Assembly: GCA_016490735.1 (NCBI GenBank)
Contig: JAEMWC010000285.1
Coordinates: 395,001-459,000 of the forward strand
DNA length: 64,000 nt
Direction of reading: 5' to 3'
Origin: Pachyseris speciosa
Taxonomy: Eukaryota > Cnidaria > Anthozoa > Scleractinia > Pachyseridae
How positions within the stretch are numbered: position 1 is the stretch's first letter; each line of letters starts with the position of its first letter. The notes under the pieces are model-generated. The model made no database searches, was not told the origin of the DNA, and was given only the letters and a program-made list of their open reading frames with translations. The translations under genes and the position numbers were made by a program. This document shows, piece after piece, positions 35,801-47,820 of the stretch.

Positions 35801-38800
35801 AAGTTACTACCCTTTGCTCAACTTAGTCCACGAGCAGACACCTTTTGGGGGGGGGGGGGGGGGGGCGGGGGGAGGCACCGAATGGGGCCTAGTTTGTCAT
35901 AAAAATTAGCCACGGAAAGAAGGGATTGAGAAAGCCCAGGCTTACACAATTTTTTTGGGTGCATTAGAAATACCAGTGCTGACGCTGTGCTGTATATGTC
36001 CAGTTTTGACCGTTAATGAGATTCATTCTCCTTATGGTAGACATCACAAAGTGTCCCCTGGCCCTAATCCTCACCATGAAATGAGCATGAAATATATGGA
36101 AATTTGGTGTAACCTGAAGTACCCAAAGTTAGAGTTACGTTCATTTCTGGACATAAGTGTGTGCTGTTGTTAACTTTCCGAAAGAAATTTCTGCTTTTTG
36201 GCGCTATCGTGTCTGTGGTGACAAGTCCATATACAGCAAAACAAAGGGTTTCCAGTTCTCAGTGGGATACGAGAACAAGCCAACAAAGGAACTGTTAAAC
36301 TTCCGATTAGCATTTGTGGCTTACAAACATCTTTGCTCAAAATTCCGCTACACATCACAAATCACCTGTGTATCTGCCTCAAACACTTGGATAGGTGCCA
36401 TCAGCAGGGTAGCGATGGCTCTCTCGTGAATTCGCTTGGAAGACCTCATCCCAAACTTGAGCAGAAAGAAAGCTCTGGCAAGTAGCAGTAACAGAAACGC
36501 TCCCACAAGGGCCGCTGTTATGTCAAATCGAACGTGGTGACGCTGATATTCCAGGGATAGGCCCGCAATTCGTGCAAACCAAATGCCGAGGGCCGCAAGG
36601 ACAGCTGTGAGAGGAACCAAATGCTTTCATTATCTGCCCCACTTCTAAATTCCCAGCTCATTTCCAGATTTATTTAATTTCTCAATAATCAAAGTGTCAT
36701 ATCTTCGACCTTCTGTCAAACCTATGTATTTTATATTCATTCTCATATATTCACCACTCACGCGTATATTACGAACCAACAAAACGACCAGCTCCCAGAA
36801 GGCTTGTTAGCTCAGTCGGTAGAGCGCTGCACCGGTATCGCAGAGGTCGTGGGTTCGAATCCCGTACAAGCCTGAATTTTTTTTCAGGCTATATTTTCAC
36901 TACTGCTTTAGTGGTGTTCATAACTGTAATTCTCTCGACCTTTATTTGTGGGTTAGTGGCGTACACTACACCCAGTAATGAAGTCGATACTCAGGATGAA
37001 ATCAGAGTTCTTGATTACAGTCCCAAATTTTGGTCCCGAATTAGTTTTATCATTACAAAAAAATAAAAAATAAAAAAAATAACAAAGAAACCGGCGGCTT
37101 TATGCTGCTGCTTTGTTATTTATCCTTTGCAACAAATAGAGGTTAACTGTCACATATCTGAAAGTTAACAATTCTCCCTTTAATTTAAAACCGTGATAAC
37201 TCCAAATCCAAATGCTTTAGGGAAAACACAAACCTGTAAAGCTACAACACCCCTGCAAATCCCCTCTGCTAGATGATACATACCTCCAGGGAAAGCTATA
37301 AGCAAAATGCCGACAGCTAACACCAATGCCAGGAGTCCTGCTTGTCTAGTGTATTTTAAATAAACAGAAAATCCTTCCTCTTCACTGATCATTTCTTCTC
37401 TGACGATATCTTGGTTGGCGATTTGGATTCTACCAGATCTAGGTGTTTGCGGCTTTTCCTTTTCTTTTTCTTGATCACAACTGTCTGTTGTTAGCCACGT
37501 AATGTTTTCACCGGATGCTTTAATCTTAGCGAATGATCCTTCCCTTTGAATAATTCCATCAGACATAAATAACACGCGAGGAGATCTTGTGAGGAAATCC
37601 TGTCGACGAGTGATTACAAGACGCAAACGAGGGGCGAGGAAGTTTTGAATGCATTCTTCAAATATTTCCTTGGCTAGTTCAGTATCCACGTGACTGATTG
37701 GATTGTCCAATAGGATGATTGAAGCAGACGAGTATGCCGCGCGTGCTAAGTTAACCCGTTCCCGCTGACCAAGATTTAGCTTCATTCCGCCCTTGCCAAT
37801 AATTGTCATATCTCCGCTGGACAAAGCGCTGATGTCTTCCTCTAGTTTACAAGCTCTTATAACAGTTAAAAAACGATCCTCCTTGTACGGCTCTCCGAAG
37901 AGAACATTTTCACGCAATGTTCCTGAGAATACCCACGGCCTTTGGCCAACATACGCCATCTTGCCATCTTGTGTTATGGACCCCCGAATTAAAGGTACCT
38001 CCCTGAGTATGGCCTCAAACACTAACGATGTACCAGCTCCTGCTTTAGGTGGCCCTGTGAATGTCACCAGTTGAGCACCCTCGTAGCTAAACGTGATGCA
38101 ATTGAGTTCGATATCATTCAGCTCGTACTCGCCTTCACAGCAAGCGCTGGAAACTGAAAGATATGGTGATCTTTTCAAAGGAGGAGTCGTACTGTAGTCA
38201 TTCGTATACCTCTCTTCTTGTCTATGCTCAGAACGATTTGTTAAGTTCTCAAAAAAGAAGGTGCTGGAAAGTCTACCAGTAGAAACTTTTCTATTCTTTG
38301 CAGGCGAGCTAACGTTTGCACTAGAATTTCCATTCCTTTCACAAAGGAGTCACCACAAGAATTGTCCATAATGTACATTGTTAAAATAACCAGAAACACA
38401 TTGATGGCTGTGAGATCTTTTCCACGCAGCAATAACGTTGCTATCGAAACTAAAGAGCTAATTATCGGGACGGCATGTTGGAGAGACAATAGAGTTCCGA
38501 GGACCAGCGATTTTCTCTTGACGTGAAACAACTCTTTCCTATAAAAATAAAATTGGATATGTATAGAGCTGATAATCTTTATGGAATGAATGTTGGACAG
38601 TTACAATTGAAGGAACCAAACGGTAAGGAAGTTAACTTCTGTTTCCAATTTCTAGCACGAGAAAGCAAATTCGTGCTAGTTCTACTGGCTTTGATGATAA
38701 TAACAATAAGGGGTTATGGAAAACGGAAGTAAAAATAAAAATAAATAAAATCTTGTGGGACATGACCATTCAGTGCGACCATATCATCGCAGCCAAAAAA

Positions 38801-41351
38801 CCAGACATTGTTGTCGTAGAAAAGGAAAATAAAAAGGCAATCACTGTAGATATTGCGTCACCATGGGACCACAGGGTGCATGAGAAGGAAGGAGAAAAAG
38901 TGGCTTGAGAGGGATTTGAAACCGGGATGACCGCATTGAAATCCAGCGCCCAAACCACTCGGCCATCCTGCCTCCTGCAATAGTACATACGTGAACTTTA
39001 ATTTTCTCCGTTGTATACATTTACCTAACCAGTCCGGTGAAACGCTTATTAAACTACAGCGGCCTCAGCATTTTATCTCACGCCCTTTACACTGGTCGAC
39101 CGTTTCTCCATGTCTGGCAAGGGACACTGGTTTCACCGAGCTGAGGTACAGGTTCTTGTTTTCTCGCGCTCGACAACATCTACCTGTTTTCCTGCGCGCT
39201 CAACACAGGGCACTTGCTTCGCTACCCTTAACACTAGATGCTTTTTCCTGCGTTTACCGCACCAGGCACTTTTTTTCCCGTGCTTACTACCGAACACTTG
39301 TTATGCTGTTTCTAGCGTTAGATACGTTTCTCACGCTTAGTACCCACTCCTTTTATTTCTTGCGCGTAGTTCCTTGTTTTGCCACCCTGTACAAGATAAT
39401 TATTGCCCTAAGTTTTAAGCATGGCGCTGATTGGGTGGTTTTGGTTTGTAATATCTGATTGGTTAATTGCTTTATCTGTATTTATCAAGCTTCATTAGAT
39501 ACACGTATGGTATTTGTCCGCAAAGAAAGCAAAATGCTATAACCAACCTTCGAATGTTCTTGATGAGTCGCTCAAATGCTTGTTCCCAAGCGTTTATTTT
39601 TATCACTCTGATACCAGCAATGACTTCAATCAACAAGTGAAGCCGCTGGTCAGTGAAGAACGCGGTGATCTGGCGAAGTTTTCTGTACACTCTACCTACG
39701 CAACTGCGCAACAGAGTGCAGACTAACATGTAAACAATACCGATAGTTGCTTCCCAACCAATCATGGCGGTCAACAGCAAAGAAAAAGCGAGGAGCTCAA
39801 CAGGTGCCGTCAAGAGGAATGGGGCGAGACTTAAACATTGACCAATCGAATCCAAGTCCTTTGATATTAAGTTCATCACGTGACTTGTCGTGTAATCAGC
39901 AAGGGATTTCTGTTTGAGTTGTAATATCTGGAAAAAAGGAAAGTTAAAGCAATAGTACATACGTGAATTGAGCATGGAAATTAAATATGGAACTACGGTT
40001 CAACCTACAAAACAATTCGAATGTCTGTATCTTGGATTTTAAGACGTTGAACCGATAGTTCAATGGATGAGTTGAGCGTCTTAACCCGTGCTACTGCAGT
40101 TCAAATGGTTTCGAATTCGTTCCATATTTTCCATTTTTACTCTGAAGAGCGTCCCGGCAATGTAGGCTTCCTTTTGATGAACATGGATTTCTCTAAGGAG
40201 AAGTAGATTAGTATTACTTCTGGTTACCAAATTGCTTTATAAATCCTTCTTTCTTCTAAGAATTTGAAAAGAAAATGCGGGCAGCTGCATCCTTTGTCAG
40301 AATACAACCTGAAGAATCCACATGATACCCAAAAATTCAATAAAAGCTGAGATAACTGAAATAATGGCAAAATATGGTACCACAAAGAACCACCTAACCG
40401 ATGGAGCGCACCGACTCTATTTGAACTGTGTATGTGTACTACAGCGTGCACAAATAAGGTAATTTTACAAGTCTTATGTCCAACTTTATTAGTATATGTA
40501 ATAGGACTACATGCTGTCCAATCAGTTGGAAATAATTGGAAGAAAAAAATTCCTAGGACAGCAAAATTGCGGCCTCGTCCAATTACGCTGGCAGAGGAAT
40601 TATTTTAATCCAATTATTTCCAAATTGGACAAGCATGTATTCCTCTTCTTAATTATAAAGCTACTGGGTCCAGGCAAGGAATGTTCGAGGACAAGCGTTG
40701 TCCAATTAATCATTAATTGGACAGTTAAAATACAATAGTTAGGTCAATACTATTGATAGAGTTTACTGATCTGCTGTATAATTAATTACAGTATACCTTA
40801 TTGTACACCAAACCTGTCAGGCCGGATTTCACAGATGAGCTTGTAAGATGGGCGAAAAAAGAATAATGACTCCTTGCGAGACCCTCGAATAAGACTGCAA
40901 GCCAGTAGCCAGCGGTAACGAGACAAATCCACGGCACGGGGGACTCATAGAGCAGCAAAGGCTCTGAACTAAGAACAGCGGAAAACATGGCGGGTTGAAG
41001 AACTCGCGTGCTCACAATGACAGTTAACAACAAAACCAAACGGATATATTCTTCAGTGGAAACAAAATCCAGGATAGCCCTCCATAATTGTGGGTCAATA
41101 TCGCGTGCCTGGGCGGTTCGCGCGTGTTCATCCCACGCGTGACGTATGTTTCGCGAGTCCGACCACGAAGAGTGTTGCCCGGGAACCAGTCCATCACAGG
41201 ACTTCTGATCAGTGCCCAGTCTTCCTGTAACCCAACCAAAAGTGCATGTGACATGCAGGGGCACGTGTGCATCAGGGGCTTTTTCCTCCGTGTCGTTGGG
41301 TGGTTCTTCGGGGATCCTGGTATAATGCTGCTGTGGCAAAGGGTTGAACAT
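32831..41351 (-). CDS. ABCC4-like: ABCC-family transporter (ABCC4/MRP4-like) with degenerate ATPase sites
   Basis: Exons: 41351-40797 (start ATG), 39927-39548, 38538-38277, about 38215-37234, 36623 or 36604 to 36365, 35712-35381, 34471-34338 and 33741-32831 (stop TGA). About 1270 residues, the usual ABCC size. The order is N-terminus, membrane domain 1 (SHVMNLISKDLDSIGQ), NBD1, membrane domain 2 (LLKTFSKDMECLDEKLPPDI), NBD2. NBD1: Walker A reads GPPKAGAGTS with no lysine, the signature is LNLGQ, Walker B SIILLDNPISHVD, and the H-loop His is Arg (VITRRQ). NBD2: Walker A reads TGERDVKNTS, the signature FSYSQQ, Walker B RIIILDDIMSSVD, and the H-loop His is Tyr (NTAYG). The frames are otherwise intact, so the protein is probably made but unlikely to hydrolyse ATP normally. 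Two junctions (38277/38215 and 37234/36604) are not fully resolved. Confidence 0.85.
34841..35280. mobile_element. MITE in an ABCC intron
   Basis: The inverted ends AGGGACCTTTAACATCAGG and the inverse of AGAGACCTTTAGCATCAGG enclose about 440 bp. AAT flanks both sides, a possible 3-bp duplication. It has subterminal AACGGCAAACGGCAAACC-type motifs on both arms and no gene. Confidence 0.6.
36801..36890 (+). repeat. tRNA-like SINE head (Thr-GGT-like)
   Basis: 36801-36872 folds as a cloverleaf: acceptor GGCTTGT/ACAAGCC, D stem GCTC/GAGC and a T arm around GGTTCGAATCC. The anticodon loop is CCGGTAT, giving GGT, but base 33 is C instead of U and the anticodon stem has one mismatch. A hairpin GCCTGAATTTTTTTTCAGGC follows. 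The same head plus hairpin recurs at 53199-53286, so this is a SINE family rather than a working tRNA gene. Confidence 0.6.
38745..38905 (+). pseudogene. LINE ORF 3' end fragment
   Basis: The plus strand reads KPDIVVVEKENKKAITVDIA and continues to EKEGEKVA, the same type of LINE C-terminal tail as at 17182-16740. It lies in an ABCC intron and abuts a tRNA-like sequence. Confidence 0.6.
38902..38979 (-). repeat. tRNA-like (Leu-type) sequence
   Basis: The minus strand has GGATGGCCGAGTGGTTTGGG (A box) and GGTTTCAAATCCC (B box), resembling a type II tRNA but joined to a LINE tail. It is probably a SINE or tRNA pseudogene. Confidence 0.5.
40503..40655. mobile_element. Short palindromic MITE in ABCC intron 1
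   Basis: The arm AGGACTACATGCTGTCCAAT ... GGAAATAATTGGA faces TCCAATTATTTCC ... GGACAAGCATGTATTCCT. About 150 bp, no gene. Confidence 0.7.
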
Positions 41352-42424
41352 TGTCCATAGACTTTAAATCCTACAAGAAAGAACGTGCGCAAAAAAAAGG
41401 GAAGTGTGAACATTTTTCTTCCCGGAATTCAGTAGGGAATAACTCACTTAGCTCACACTATATCTTTTTAAGTTTACAATCACTTTTTAGAGCAACGAAC
41501 TCCAGGTACAAAATCGAGAAGGGGAGTTGAAAAAAGAGGTGATAAAGAGCCTTTGATTTTAATCTCTAGCCAGTTACGACATTACAGGTTAGTTACGCCG
41601 GACGAAGTTCAGTTGTTCACGACAACACTTTTCAATGACGCGCCAAAACGGACAAAAATACTTCTTTGATATATATAAGACTTCTCCTAAATATATTACT
41701 TGTTTCATATCTATAAAACTCGATGTAGAAATATCCAACTTGTTTCCAAATAAACACAATACTTCTTTGATATATATAAGACTTCTCCCAAATATATAAT
41801 ACTTGTTTCATATCGATAAAACTCGATGTAGAAGTATCCAACTTGTTTCCAAATAAACAAAACATCTTGTAAATATATAAAACTTCTTTGAATATTTATA
41901 CAACTTGAGGCACAAATACAAAACTTGTTTCAAATATTTGACTTGGTTCACATATATAAAACTTCTTATCGATTAGATTATTGCAAATCGATACCACAGT
42001 TAGTATCCAGGCCTCTAGAAAACGGGTTTACCTAAAATAGCTAAAAGGGTTAAAAGAACCGAACAAGACGATAGATATCTTACACAAGGAGGTAGGTGAT
42101 AGGACTGAAGTCTTAGTCTGGGACTTGGTTTGTTCTTTCCAGCTGAGTCGCTGTGGAGGGATATAGGGATAACTATTAAGAAAGACCGAATGCAGGATCA
42201 TTAAATGGAGCCGTTAACGAGCTGACCCGCGAGATTTTACACTAGCCTCGTACATGTTTAACCTTAAGAAACAAACAGGCCCATGCAGTGCGACCCTCGC
42301 TGCAAAAACGTAGTGAGAAGCATTGCTATTGGGAATAAAATCTTTCTTGGAGCAGATTAACCACATTTATCGCCTACTGTAAAAAGTAGGCCTGGCGGAG
42401 TCCTCAGTTGTTGTAGATATCCTT

Positions 42425-42875
42425 CAGGGGCACCCAACGACAATTTTCGGAAGATATCTGTTCGGTGGAGGGTAATTCGCCTTGGGCTTTCGGCGTCGAT
42501 TGAAGAGTGCACTCGGATTTTCGAAACTAAAACGTGGCCTAAAAGATTCGCAATTAGGAAATCATAGTCCCTGAGGCTTTCGGAAAGGTCGCAATTGCTG
42601 TTTTTGGCAGTCAAAAACGTCAGCTAGCATTGTAGGAAAGAAAATAGTTCCCTAGAAAGGTCGTGGAATGTACGTTCATTTCAGCTTGCATTTTCTCGTA
42701 GGAAGATTGTGTTCCCTATCATTTTCGGGCAATTAAAATTTCAGCTAGGGAATCCGAACAGATGAATTTCTTCTAGCTAATGAAAACATCACTTTTAACA
42801 GGCTTCAAACACCATAAGGTGTTTAGATATGCCTTTCTACAGGTTTTGGTTGATATGGCTCGTTGGGTGCCCCTG
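42425..42875. mobile_element. Non-autonomous DNA transposon, CAGGG ends, 6-bp duplication (copy 2)
   Basis: Ends CAGGGGCACCCAACGA and TCGTTGGGTGCCCCTG, flanked by ATCCTT on both sides (42419-42424, 42876-42881). It is homologous to 9988-10387 but about 50 bp longer owing to a segment near 42478 (TTGGGCTTTCGGCGTCGATT). It is nested in the 41635-44778 element. Confidence 0.9.
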
Positions 42876-43462
42876 ATCCTTAACCGATCAGAAGTGGAGA
42901 GCAGCGGATTTCACGTGCTCGAGGTTCCTATATAAAAGTTTCAAGGTATATTGAGCACCATACTGACTTAAGTTTCAGCAAAGGAGCGACTCTTGGAAAG
43001 CCCCTCGAAAAAAAGAGCAATGACTGAAGACGGTATGAGGGTGAATCTTTCTGAAAATGTTGTAAGCAAACGAAAGCGCTAAAACAATCCTTACCCCAGC
43101 CCCAGCCCCCATAGCTATCATTTCCAGGTGGGGCATTTATAAACGTCTTTTTGGGGGGGGGGGGGGATAAATACTTTTGTCTTCTTTTTTTCTCCAATTA
43201 ATCTCTCGGATTATATTTATTTCGTGTTAGTTTTTTTTCTGCATATTTAAAGTTTTTTTTTTTTTTAAGAGATCTTTCTTCGTCTTTTGGAGATGTTCCG
43301 GAATGTACCGGGATGTTCCGGAATGTTCCATGTTCCTCGTTTTATCGACGGCCACTCGACAACCTGAAATGTACGCGCCCATACAGTTCCCAAACATTCC
43401 AGCATGGAGCAACAGACAATGACCAATCAGGCGTAAGCGTTTCCACGCGCAATTAAGTCAAG

Positions 43463-43804
43463 GGTTGTTTACCATTTACCAAAAAAATCCGGAAATTTCG
43501 GTTGGGATGTAAATGGAAAGCCTATTTTGGTCTTCCCAAATGGAAAATTTCCGGGGAAAACGGAATTTCTTGAAAGGTAGTCCAAAATTCCCAAACGGAA
43601 TTTCCAAATGGAAATGTGCGTTCCATTTGCTCATTTCTACCAGTTCCAGGGCTTTCGGCTTGTATCGCTCTGTAAACCTGACCGTTGGAAATGTCTGTAA
43701 ATGGAACACGCGCGTTCCGTGGAAATTTTCATTTGGGTATGTGATGCGTACCATTTACTGCAACCGTCGACCAACCGGTTTTCCCGTGTAAATGGTAAAC
43801 AACC
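43463..43804. mobile_element. MITE, GGTTGTTTACC ends
   Basis: Inverted ends GGTTGTTTACCATTTAC and GTAAATGGTAAACAACC enclose 342 bp, flanked by AAG on both sides (43460-43462, 43805-43807). Inside, fragments around AAATGGAAA recur in both orientations. It is nested in the 41635-44778 element. Confidence 0.75.
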
Positions 43805-45476
43805 AAGATGTGCAAAGTGATTTTTCTCTGCTTTCTGGTCACGAAGCGTTTAAAATAATAAGCAAAAAAAATAGCTCTTGTTTTATAAAGATCTAGCTGA
43901 AATCAAAAACAAAACATTGAAAACGGCAAAAAAGTTGCTCGAAATCAAAAAAGGTTGATCGAAAACCGAAAGTTGTTCAAAAAGTTGCCGTCAACTTGTG
44001 GACAGGCCTAACACTATTCATCGACAAAAAGAATAAGAAAAGGTGCTTTTAGTTAAAATGATTTGAATTTAAAATGTCCAAAATGCACAAAACATTGATT
44101 AGTATCGTTGTGGTGTGATTGAAAGCTGTGTGCTTTAAAGGAATCAGGCGGTTTATTAAAAGCAAAACCAAAGTATTAAAATGCCGCCCTAGAATAAACT
44201 TCATGGGCTTGATTGCTGCAAAACTCAGGCTAAGTCATCATATAATTTGTTGACCATATTTTTGCCCAAGCGACTTCAACCTTTGTCAAAATTTTCCACC
44301 AAACTTCTTTTATCCGGATTCCGAATTCCGGATTCCGAATTCGGCATTCTCTATTTTAGGTAAAACCGTTTTCCAAAGGCCTGGATACTAACTGTGGTAT
44401 CGATTTGCAATAATCTAATCGATAAGAAGTTTTATATATGCGGCGCAAGTCCTATTTGTGTGAACCAAGTCAAATATTTGAAACAAGTTTTGTATTTGTG
44501 CCTCAAGTTGTATAAATATTCAAAGAAGTTTTATATATTTACAAGATGTTTTGTTTATTTGGAAACAAGTTGGATATTTCTACATCGAGTTTTATCGATA
44601 TGAAACAAGTATTATATATTTGGGAGAAGTCTTATATATATCAAAGAAGTATTGTGTTTATTTGGAAACAAGCTGGATATTTCTACATCGAGTTTTATCG
44701 ATATGAAACAAGTATTATATATTTAGGAGAAGTCTTATATTTATCAAAGAAGTATTTTTGTCCGTTTTGGCGCGTCATAGTAACGTCATTGTAACAGTTA
44801 CGCAATTCAAACTTGTAATTTAAATGTAATTCAAGCTCGCATTGTAACAAACACATGCAACTGATGATGGTCCATGGAAACATGTCTTGCAAACTTAAAA
44901 AGAGTTGTCCATTTGTTACGTAAAGCTGATCAATTTTGCAGTTTTGCTTTCACTTCACCGAACTAGTCAAAAACTGATCCTGTTAATTCGCTGGGAAACA
45001 AATTTCCCATTAAGGTCTACAAGTATCAGTATGCTTTGACCACGTTGGGGGCAGTTTCGGACGGAAATGAAAACGGTAAAACTCCAGTGATTAAAAGAAT
45101 CTACGACCATGTACACGGCACTCACCTGGATCCCTAGCTAAACACCATATAAACTGTAATGTCAACACTTTTCTTGTTTGCGTCGCTTAGAATCGCTGTG
45201 CCTAGCTTCGCAAAGGGTCCTACGCCTTCTTCATTTAACAATGTCTTCAAAACTTAAATTCACAGATTCAGCTAGTTTCTGTCTTAATCGGGCAGGATAA
45301 AAAAAGAACTTGGAATAAATTTGGGAAATCTCTGGGGTGAGGAAAACAAAAGGGGGGCCCTCAACGGACAGTTGACTTTGTTTTCAGAGCTGAGGGGAAT
45401 TCGTACTATTATTTCACAGACAATGAGAACTAACCAATAATAGCCAACCGTTTCTGATCTCTTGTTTTACAATATA

Positions 45477-45656
45477 ATGGGCCCTTTGCAGCTGGTTAGT
45501 CACGTGGTACAAAAACGCCATGCTGGAGAGCAAGCAACGCACTGCGGACATGGCAAACAAAGAGCGTACATCATTTAAAATGGTAATTTTGTTTGTTTGT
45601 CTTGTCCCAGTGCGTTGCTTGCTCTCCAGCATGGCGTCCAGCTGCAAAGGGTCCAT
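45477..45656. mobile_element. Palindromic MITE, 180 bp
   Basis: GGCCCTTTGCAGCTGG and CATGCTGGAGAGCAAGCAAC on the left recur inverted on the right (GTTGCTTGCTCTCCAGCATG ... CCAGCTGCAAAGGGTCC). About 20 bp (TTAGTCACGTGGTAC) occurs only in the left arm. Confidence 0.75.
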
Positions 45657-46019
45657 TCAATGCACTGTTATTGACGTAAAACTTCTTTCCCGTAAAGGAA
45701 TTTACAAATCAATGAAGGTCTTTGAAATTCCAGGAATCTTCGTTTTCATGTTACGTTCTACCCAGTGAGCAAGTTATTTCACAGAGTTGTGTAAAGGAGC
45801 TTCATTCTTCTTTACAAAATCTTGAGACCGGCATCGCTCTCGATTTTAAGTGCCCCGCGAGATTTAAAAACGATTGGATTGAAAAAGTCAATGACACCTA
45901 ACGGGACATCTACTAAATGACGTGGATACTTTTTTCCTTACACCACACGATGCTAGCTTAAAATCATATATCCTAACCGCTCGTACAATCAAGCACTGTC
46001 ACTAGCCAACGAAACTACA

Positions 46020-47820
46020 CTTTCCAACAGACGCGAGGAGCTTCTATGTCATAAATGTATGGCTGAGTTGACTGACACCCGTGACCACACCCATTATCGT
46101 GTTTGGTGTCCACTGTGGTACAAAGAACTAATCCTTATAATCTTAGACCTAGTTCCTCTCGACCATTCAATAAGTTCATGAAAACTAAGAGATCAGAGAA
46201 CTTTTTTACTTTTAAATATTCGTCACTTAAGTATTCGTCATGATATAATTAATACATAGCTTTAATGTAGCATTATTGTTAGTTACAGTTTGGTGTATAA
46301 CCGCTTGTTAATTTAGTTATCTGCAAGAGAGTGGAATAAACGATATATATTATTATTATTATTATTATTATTATCATTATTATATGACTAGCTGACGCCA
46401 TCGATGACAAGCCAATCAACATAATTAGAAAGCAATGAGCCAATCAAATCAATGGGAGTGGCAATACGCACTGTAGTGGAAGACACCAGTTTCCCGCGTG
46501 AATGATGTTCGATTTATTCGCGTGGGTGGACCCTTGGGATTTTTATTTGTGTTTGTTTGTTTCTAACCTCCGTCGGGTACCAAACAACCATGCTTTTGAC
46601 AACGCCAAAACTAGTGGATGCTTCTTTCAGGGTTTTTGCCGTTGTTTTGGTAACTATGCCAATTCACCCCGTGAATGTAAAAACCTTTGAGGAAATGGCC
46701 GGTATCATGCACTGCAGAACCTCGCCACGCGCGACCCTTTCCGCATTTGAGCGTCTGTCACGTAGGCTAACACTCACGTGGAATGCAATTCAGGTGACAG
46801 GTAATAAATGAATCTGCACTTCTTTCATCAGAGTGACCAGAATTTATTTTCTCCTTAATATATAACTACTTGATCAAACATACAGGTGATGAGAATTAAG
46901 GATATGATCAACGAAGATCATTCACACGAAGATGAGCTTTGCTTGCCCTTGGGCACACAGAATCTGGTATACTGGTAATATTTATAATTAATTTAACTTT
47001 AATATGATTTTAATTAATTTAATATACACAACTATGCCATTCAATTGTTGAATATATTAATTATTTGTTTTGAAAAAAAGGCTTTAAACCAAAATCCAAT
47101 ACTGTAAACTTGCATGCAACTCACAGTATTTAGACTAAAAGAGTCTAATGAAAGAGGTTATGAAAACAACATGAAACACATGAATTAAAAATAGTTCCCA
47201 GATATTACAAGGACTGGCATTTCTTTTTCTTTGGACCTCAGTAAATTAGATAATTTCTCTTTGTTAAAAACTGTTGCCGTTTGACTAATGATGTTCCACA
47301 ATAATTATTATGTTGATGGCTACCTCTCATTTAATTTCTAATCTATTGCTAATTTGAATCTAAAATATCAACCCTCCATCTTCCACAGAAGACCTATGGA
47401 ACCAGCCATTTAAAACAACATCACCTTTATCATGCAGCATTAATTACAATGTAAAGTTCACAACTACATAACTATATAAAAAAAAAGGTTCAAAAATTCC
47501 CACTTGACCACAATGCATAAAAAATGCAACAATCACTCAAGCACCGTAATAGCATTTACTATTATGATTCTGTGATGATGATTTATATTAGTCAGTTTTA
47601 AAAATAAGAATAAATAAATGAATAAAATTTTAATAAAACTCCCTGGAAGTGACAAGGTTGACATGATCTTTTAATTGCCATACGAACTTGAAAAAATTGG
47701 AAATTAATCTCCTATCTTTTTAAGGCACCTTATCACATGGCTTGTTGATTCTTGGCATTGGAGAAAACACTTTAGGCTATACTATCAACAAGTTAATGAT
47801 GTCTCTATTTAGCTCTATGG
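46020..47820. other. Intergenic stretch, possible LINE tail near 46330-46383
   Basis: GTGGAATAAACGATATAT followed by (ATT)n looks like a retrotransposon 3' tail. The rest, including the open frame at 46557-46811, shows no recognisable domain. The 3' untranslated region of the TBC1D24-like gene should lie just left of 47821. Confidence 0.3.

Larger units (their letters stand above)
41635..44778. mobile_element. 3.1-kb transposon with ~0.43-kb inverted arms upstream of the ABCC gene
   Basis: The ends ATGACGCGCCAAAACGGAC (41635) and GTCCGTTTTGGCGCGTCAT (to 44778) are inverses. The arms match to about 42060 and 44345, including TAGTATCCAGGCCT / AGGCCTGGATACTA. Each arm has a duplicated ~117-bp sub-unit (AAACAAG, ATATATTTGGGAGAAG, CATCGAGTTTTATCGATATG). 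The interior holds two later insertions (42425-42875 and 43463-43804) and no credible transposase. No clear target duplication was found. It begins about 280 bp upstream of the ABCC start codon. Confidence 0.8.

Noticed and set aside
36801..36872. Functional tRNA-Thr(GGT) gene
   Set aside because: C at anticodon-loop position 33, a stem mismatch, and a second copy with the same trailing hairpin point to a SINE.
46557..46811. 84-codon plus-strand ORF
   Set aside because: No recognisable domain, no homologous copy here, and length expected by chance.
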